From DAOTWY01 sp003696565 (GTDB lineage Bacteria > Chloroflexota > Anaerolineae > Aggregatilineales > Phototrophicaceae), in assembly GCA_034435635.1 (NCBI GenBank), contig DAOTWY010000025.1, positions 1-64,000 on the forward strand: DNA of 64,000 nt, in the 5' to 3' direction. How positions within the stretch are numbered: the stretch's first letter is position 1; each line of letters opens with the position of its first letter. The position numbers and the translations under genes were made by a program. The notes under the pieces are model-generated. The model did not search any database, was not told the DNA's origin, and saw nothing but the letters and a program-made list of their open reading frames with translations. Shown here piece by piece: positions 59,683 to 64,000 of this stretch.

Positions 59683-60855
59683 TCAGGCGGAAGTTGGGGT
59701 TATTTGATGAACAGTGTTATTACGAATATGTTCTTGCAATTGGTGGGCACGGTCAATATTTTTCTTGCGCCAATTACTTTCTGGTAATGTTTCCAAGTAT
59801 GCTAATGTTTGGTCTAATCGATTGAGAGCAGAATCATGCCAACCACGCCGCGCTTCATAAAAAGCGATGTTCAATTCTAAATGAGCTAATTCTTCTTGAT
59901 TATCCACTTTTTGGAAGGCTTCTTTAGCGGCGAAAAGACTCACCTCAGCTTGTTCCCAATTCCCAAGATACGTATGAGATAGCCCAACATATGTATTTGC
60001 CAGCCCGATATAATTCTGATTCTCGATTAAATCCCCTTCTCTGGCGGCATCCATCCCCCATTGTATCGCTTCTTCATATTTTTCCATGACGAGCAACATG
60101 CAGGATTTTGCCAATGAAACACGACAGTGTTGTTTCAAATAATTGGTTTGAGCAAACTCATCTGCTGCCAGCGATAACCATTGTGAGCAGGAGACATAAT
60201 CACCTTTCATCATATAGCCAATATAAACCACATAGGCACTTTGACCGGCTTCTAGATGATTCCCGATTGGATGATAGTAATGATATGCTAACTCACCTAG
60301 GCGAATCGTCCGGTCTGCATCATCACGATACATATAGATATATGCCAATATCTGATAAAGCTTGGCATTTAAATCTGGTTGATTGATCATCCTGGCGAAC
60401 TCGATGATCTCTTGTACCAATTTTTCATCCAGTTTGTTGACGCGGTTAAAATATTTACCAACCAGAATAATCAGATAAATTTCCAACACCTGGGTATGAT
60501 GGGTGAGGATACGCTTGCGGCGGATGGTCTTGGTGGGTAGTTGTTTGGGGGCGATACTCTTTTGAAAGATGAAATCGCTCGCATATTCAATCGTCGCTTT
60601 GCCATCAAAACCGTTAGTGAAAAAATAAGGGGAGTGCCGGAAGGCGTATTCAGTTAAACGTCCCCATCGCTTAAAATCCGGATGCGAAACAAGTTTTGGT
60701 AATAGTAAAAGCAGGCTTTCTGCTGCTTGTTCCCAAGTTTCACTGTTTTCAATTAGATACCGAATTGAATCAAAGGCTTCTTCTCGATTGGCTTCTAACC
60801 AGTCTGCGTCTTGTCGTTTTTCAGGTATTTGCTCAATGAGGGTTTCATTTATCAT
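59683..60855 (-). CDS. TPR-like helical-repeat protein (390 aa)
   Basis: The protein has a ~105-residue N-terminal region with LEANREEAFDSI, WGRLTEYAFRHSPYF and a basic motif (PKQLPTKTIRRKRILTHH). The rest is helix-turn-helix repeats resembling TPRs (IRLGELAYHYY, EEAIQWGMDAA, WEQAEVSLFAAKEAF, LNRLDQTLAYLE). There is no signal peptide. The family is not recognised. The neighbour at 60936 is a paralogue of its N-terminal 245 residues. The 14-codon Pro-rich ORF is just past its 3' end. Confidence 0.75.
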   Translation of the reverse strand: MINETLIEQIPEKRQDADWLEANREEAFDSIRYLIENSETWEQAAESLLLLLPKLVSHPDFKRWGRLTEYAFRHSPYFFTNGFDGKATIEYASDFIFQKSIAPKQLPTKTIRRKRILTHHTQVLEIYLIILVGKYFNRVNKLDEKLVQEIIEFARMINQPDLNAKLYQILAYIYMYRDDADRTIRLGELAYHYYHPIGNHLEAGQSAYVVYIGYMMKGDYVSCSQWLSLAADEFAQTNYLKQHCRVSLAKSCMLLVMEKYEEAIQWGMDAAREGDLIENQNYIGLANTYVGLSHTYLGNWEQAEVSLFAAKEAFQKVDNQEELAHLELNIAFYEARRGWHDSALNRLDQTLAYLETLPESNWRKKNIDRAHQLQEHIRNNTVHQITPTSA

Positions 60856-60935
60856 AACGAAATTTCTTTACTAAATAAACAGCTTAAACAAATTATAAAA
60901 TTAATCATCAGTAAACACAATGAAAAAAGTAATTA

Positions 60936-61673
60936 TTACGTACAGTTTTTGTTAGAATATTGCGTTTGTTTAAAGGCTGCCGCTGCAACATCTGCCCAAG
61001 ATTGTGCGGTTTGTGGTTGGTTTAGCTTGGTATATCCCAAAGAAACAGCGCACGCACTCTGGGCAATTTCCAGGTCATCTTTTTTTGCTTGATAGTAGTG
61101 ATAGGCTAATTCGCCTAAGCGGATAGCATGGTGCCCTTCACCGGCGTAGGCGTAAATATAAGCTAGAATTTGATATAACTTTGCGTTAATTTGGGGGGCA
61201 TTAATTGCTCGAGCAAACTCAAGTATATCTTGGACGAGGCGTTCATCTAAATCATGAGGATGTTTAAAGTATTTTGCCGCCAATAGCATGAGATACATCT
61301 CTAAAACCTGTGTGTGGTGCGTCAATAATCTTTTGCGTCTGACGGTTTTGGTGGGTAATTGTTTGGGGGCTTCACTTTTTTGAAAGATAAACTTTCCAAC
61401 ATATGGCTCGGTTGTTTCGCCATCGAACCCATTAGAGGCATAAAATGGTGTTATCTTAAAAACCGCTTCGGTGAGTCTACCCCATTGCTTAAATGTTGGA
61501 TGTTTAACTAAAACGGGTAATAGATAAATCAATATATCTGCTGCTGGCTCCCACTGGTTATCTAGCAGCAAGGTTTTGGCAGCATCAAATGCTTGTTGAC
61601 GATTTTCCTCTAGCCAGGCAGGGTCTGTCCGACGGTGAGGTATTTGTTCAATGAGCTGTGTATAGTCAGACAT
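60936..61673 (-). CDS. truncated paralogue of the neighbouring TPR-like protein
   Basis: The 245-residue protein matches the N-terminal part of the 390-residue neighbour throughout, including the basic motif (PKQLPTKTVRRKRLLTHHTQVLE) and the first repeats (IRLGELAYHYY), then ends at QTQYSNKNCT where the neighbour continues. No similarity continues after the stop in that frame. It is a tandem duplicate that lost its C-terminal repeats, or a shorter functional form. It lies upstream, 80 bp from the long form, on the same strand. Confidence 0.75.
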   Translation of the reverse strand: MSDYTQLIEQIPHRRTDPAWLEENRQQAFDAAKTLLLDNQWEPAADILIYLLPVLVKHPTFKQWGRLTEAVFKITPFYASNGFDGETTEPYVGKFIFQKSEAPKQLPTKTVRRKRLLTHHTQVLEMYLMLLAAKYFKHPHDLDERLVQDILEFARAINAPQINAKLYQILAYIYAYAGEGHHAIRLGELAYHYYQAKKDDLEIAQSACAVSLGYTKLNQPQTAQSWADVAAAAFKQTQYSNKNCT

Positions 61674-61759
61674 AAACTCAACTTCCTACAAGATAATAGC
61701 TTTTCTTAAATTATAACACTTTGTACATAAGATAAAAAATAAATAACAAGTTTTTTGTT

Positions 61760-61774
61760 CCATAAAATTTATGG
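61760..61774. promoter_or_regulatory. AT-rich palindrome before the truncated paralogue
   Basis: CCATAAAATTTATGG is symmetric around a central A, 87 bp upstream of the truncated TPR-like gene. It could be an operator, or chance in an AT-rich stretch. Confidence 0.3.
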
Positions 61775-61844
61775 TAATAGATTATTTCTTATAGCACCTT
61801 TTATACACTGCTTATAAAGATTACGCAATATAAACTTTAGAATT

Positions 61845-61876
61845 ATAAAGGGGATAACTCCATGCAGATTATCCCC
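61845..61876 (-). terminator. terminator of the RPxGW-repeat gene
   Basis: On the minus strand GGGGATAA pairs perfectly with TTATCCCC over an 11-nt loop and is followed by TTTATAATT. It lies ~30 nt after the stop of the repeat-protein gene. Confidence 0.65.
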
Positions 61877-61906
61877 AAGATTTGTTTACGTTAAAGTACT
61901 GATGAT

Positions 61907-63667
61907 CTAACGGATGGTTGGGTCACTAATCCAAATGTCAGGTGAAACATAATTCACCCCCTCAATAACAAAACTAGAACTGTAGCCATAAGGCATCTCA
62001 TAAACATTCAACCCCTGGAATTGTGAGATGACTGGCTTATTGACACCCAGGTTGTTATCGAATACACGGACAACCGGCTCGCATGAAATTTGTGCTGGTT
62101 CGGCGCAAATTTCCAGAGCGACTTGTACCACGCCCAAATCCACCCGATCAAGCAAATAGGTCACCCGGATGTGATTCCATGAGACTTGTGTACGCCCTTC
62201 TTCTCTAATCTGATCTGCGCTTGGGGGAGGTGCCACCGGTGTTGTGCCATCTCCGCGTAATAACGCAACCAACGGACCGTCGTTTGTGGGGGTTGGTGTG
62301 GGTCCTGGTCCATTACACCAAAGTGTTTCACAAAAGGTTAGCGGGCGTACGCCTTCTAGCGTTGGTAAGCGGGCATAAATATCCGGGTCAAGCGTTGTCC
62401 AACGACGATCAACATATAGACCGAACCCGTCACCAGTTACAAACATCATGTTAGATTCGCCGTAGTTTCGATACCACGCCCGAAATTCTGTACCACGTGG
62501 CATGATGCCCATATATTGCGTTGCACCGACATCCAGATATGAAAACGCATTTAACGATTCCGCGCTAAATTCGCGATCTGCGGCATCTTCAATATCTTCT
62601 TCTGTTGGCTGGGGCGGGTTTTCCGTCAGGCTGTTGACTGTAAAATCCACAATATTGCAAAAATCAGAGGCGTTTTGCAGTGTTTCATCAATAGTGAAGC
62701 CATAGTTGATTTGTGCAATGAAGGTTAGTGCCTGTGTGGCTGGTTCACACCGATTGAGAGGGTCTTCTCCTTGCCAGCCAAATGGACGAACATCTTCACC
62801 GAGTAATGTATCTGCCAATAACTCTAAGTTGAAGCGCAAATTACGATAGGCTGCTGCTAATGAATCCGGTACAAAAAACACCCAACCTGGTGGACGTTGA
62901 TCCCGTCCGATTTGGGTATCTGCTAAATTGTTTAGATCAGCGTTGAGATCATCAGCTAAAGTTGGGCTGTTTTCGTCATCACCTTGTGACCATGTCCAGC
63001 CGATTGGACGGGTAGATAACCCTAGCACCTCATCTGCCAAACGTTCCAGATCACCACGCACGGCTAACACTTGTTGGGGCAATTGCGCTGAGTCGGCTGG
63101 GGTTCCCGTGCCTGGAGCGGAAAAAATAATGTTGACCAGATCATTCTCAATTTCCTGCCGTAGTGCTTCACAATAATTAAAGACATTATCAGCAGTATCT
63201 GGCTGTGTATTATAAATTTCATCCAACAGACGCACCAAATTTTGAATTGTGCGGTCACAGCGATAAATAGGCGGCGCGCCATTCCAACCAGGAGGACGTA
63301 TCCGCTCTCCAAAAACAGTATCCGCGGCAACTTCTAGATCATGCCGGACATTACGCGCTAATAGCTCTTGATTGCCAGATGTCGCCCCGAACCAGTCCGG
63401 CGGGCGGGTATTAGCTCCATAAATTTGTTCAGCCAACAGCTCATTGTCAAACCATAAGTCCACCACGATGGTTGGGGACTCTAGGTCAGTATTGAATGTC
63501 CAACCATCTGGACGCACGCCTTCACCAAGTTGTTCATTGGCTAGCAGTTCTAAATCCTGCCGCGCTTGTAAAATGAATAATTGAAATAAATTGGCTTGGC
63601 GGTTTGGGATTGCCCACACTGCTGTGCCAAAAATTAACAGCATCACCAACATAACCAGACGACGCAT
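61907..63667 (-). CDS. secreted protein with duplicated LAD..LG...RPxGW motifs
   Basis: The 586-residue protein has a signal peptide (MRRLVMLVMLLIFGTAVWA). Six copies of an 18-residue motif with the form LxxLADxxLGxxxRPxGW lie at about 39-56, 77-92, 111-128, 207-224, 245-262 and 281-298. They form two larger units of three motifs, each ending in a Cys-containing segment (RC...C at ~136-166 and ~306-330). The C-terminal half has MGIMPRGTEFRAWYRNYG, a CETLWCNG pair and a Pro-rich linker (GPTPTPTNDG). I do not recognise the family. The frame opens at 63700; GAGGA 7 nt before ATG 63667 sets the start. Confidence 0.82.
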   Translation of the reverse strand: MRRLVMLVMLLIFGTAVWAIPNRQANLFQLFILQARQDLELLANEQLGEGVRPDGWTFNTDLESPTIVVDLWFDNELLAEQIYGANTRPPDWFGATSGNQELLARNVRHDLEVAADTVFGERIRPPGWNGAPPIYRCDRTIQNLVRLLDEIYNTQPDTADNVFNYCEALRQEIENDLVNIIFSAPGTGTPADSAQLPQQVLAVRGDLERLADEVLGLSTRPIGWTWSQGDDENSPTLADDLNADLNNLADTQIGRDQRPPGWVFFVPDSLAAAYRNLRFNLELLADTLLGEDVRPFGWQGEDPLNRCEPATQALTFIAQINYGFTIDETLQNASDFCNIVDFTVNSLTENPPQPTEEDIEDAADREFSAESLNAFSYLDVGATQYMGIMPRGTEFRAWYRNYGESNMMFVTGDGFGLYVDRRWTTLDPDIYARLPTLEGVRPLTFCETLWCNGPGPTPTPTNDGPLVALLRGDGTTPVAPPPSADQIREEGRTQVSWNHIRVTYLLDRVDLGVVQVALEICAEPAQISCEPVVRVFDNNLGVNKPVISQFQGLNVYEMPYGYSSSFVIEGVNYVSPDIWISDPTIR

Positions 63668-63795
63668 GGTTGTTTCCTCATAATCTCTGTTTTGAATCAA
63701 ATCCTGCGCTGATTATAGCACGTTGGAGAGATCGGGCATAATGGGTACAAGGGGGTATATGTGGTGATTGCCAAGATATACCCCTGACGAGGGTA

Positions 63796-63852
63796 GTCAC
63801 TCCATCAATGAGCGTTTATATACGCTAAAATTAGCTCTACTGATGGGGTGAC
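63796..63852. other. nested stem-loop in the intergenic region
   Basis: GTCACTCCATCA pairs with TGATGGGGTGAC (one G-U) around an inner AGCGT/ACGCT stem. It lies between two minus-strand genes and may terminate the upstream gene or be a structured leader of the repeat-protein gene. Confidence 0.45.
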
Positions 63853-63882
63853 CAACGTTAGCTTTTGATATACGTTTTAAGG

Positions 63883-64000
63883 TTACCGGGTGACGAACTC
63901 AATTTGCATGTCCTCTGTGCAGCTTGTATCTAGTGGCTCACCTGGATTTGTTAGGAAATCAACGGCGACGCGGGTGCCACATAACGAGAAGATTGCGCCA
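63883..64000 (-). CDS. C-terminal end of an uncharacterised protein (5' end outside window)
   Basis: The minus strand reads 38 codons from the window edge to TAA at 63883-63885, ending DMQIEFVTR. Two Cys (FSLCGTR, TSCTED) and strand-like spacing suggest an extracellular or secreted domain, like the repeat protein downstream. It is too short to assign. Confidence 0.5.
   Translation of the reverse strand, partial: GAIFSLCGTRVAVDFLTNPGEPLDTSCTEDMQIEFVTR

Noticed and set aside
59486..59707. 73-codon plus-strand frame across the repeat region
   Set aside because: It runs through tandem repeats and the hairpin, without a ribosome-binding site. The 14-codon frame with AAGGAGG is the better candidate.
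1..64000. CRISPR array, prophage or integrated element
   Set aside because: I saw no regularly spaced repeats, integrase or phage structural genes. The single tRNA is not followed by an integrase or a repeat of its 3' end.

Overview
The window is about 64 kb of densely packed bacterial chromosome with standard code and frequent 1-11 bp gene overlaps. Gene content suggests a Chloroflexota (Anaerolineae-like) bacterium. The basis is three Hanks-type Ser/Thr kinases plus a PP2C phosphatase, many multi-domain sensor kinases, bacterial PH-domain membrane proteins, sugar ABC importers lacking their own ATPase, GatB and a split FeoB. This assignment is inference from gene style; there is no rRNA marker. 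I see no phage, insertion sequence with transposase, CRISPR array or rRNA. One tRNA-Gln is present.

Region by region. 1-4.3 kb: a kinase running off the left edge, then small metabolic and hypothetical genes (DinB-like, a hydrolase-fold protein and an SDR that both lack expected catalytic residues, a MazG-type pyrophosphohydrolase, an uncharacterised protein). 4.4-10.4 kb: a P1B-4-type metal ATPase, a MacB/FtsX-type ABC exporter behind a perfect operator-like palindrome, and an orphan HisKA protein. 10.6-19.5 kb: aminotransferase, hybrid sensor, PP2C phosphatase coupled to homoserine dehydrogenase, an OmpR/HK two-component pair, gatB and ssb. 19.6-28.1 kb: a membrane/signalling block with CNBD-PH and zinc-ribbon-PH proteins, hydrolases, a PspA family protein with a coiled-coil membrane partner, and a TIR-TM-SH3b gene overlapping a Ser/Thr kinase gene.

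28.2-36.7 kb is a beta-glucan/cello-oligosaccharide unit: LacI regulator, solute-binding protein, two permeases, a secreted clan GH-A glycosidase and a GH94 phosphorylase. Two matching LacI-type palindromes lie before the regulator and the binding-protein gene. 36.8-43.2 kb holds a kinase with duplicated 2TM domains and a 1425-residue PAS/GAF sensor kinase. 43.3-51.1 kb holds tRNA-Gln, a secreted hydrolase, a Ugp-like importer and feoA-feoB split into two genes behind a DtxR-like palindrome.

51.2-57.6 kb: two methyltransferases, a histone-deacetylase-family gene with a degenerate Nudix-like partner, an ECF sigma factor with putative anti-sigma factor, an HTH regulator and two single-domain response regulators. 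The sigma and deacetylase genes are divergent, and mirror-image ECF-type promoter motifs lie between them. 57.7-64 kb: an acyl-CoA carboxylase beta subunit, a 49-residue membrane protein, a 14-codon ORF whose ribosome-binding site is buried in an inverted repeat, a full-length/truncated paralogue pair, a secreted protein built from a duplicated unit carrying LAD..LG...RPxGW motifs, and the end of one more gene.

The best candidates for undescribed biology are the mirrored ECF promoters, the 14-codon ORF beside the tandem paralogues, the RPxGW repeat protein, and the TIR-SH3b/kinase pair.
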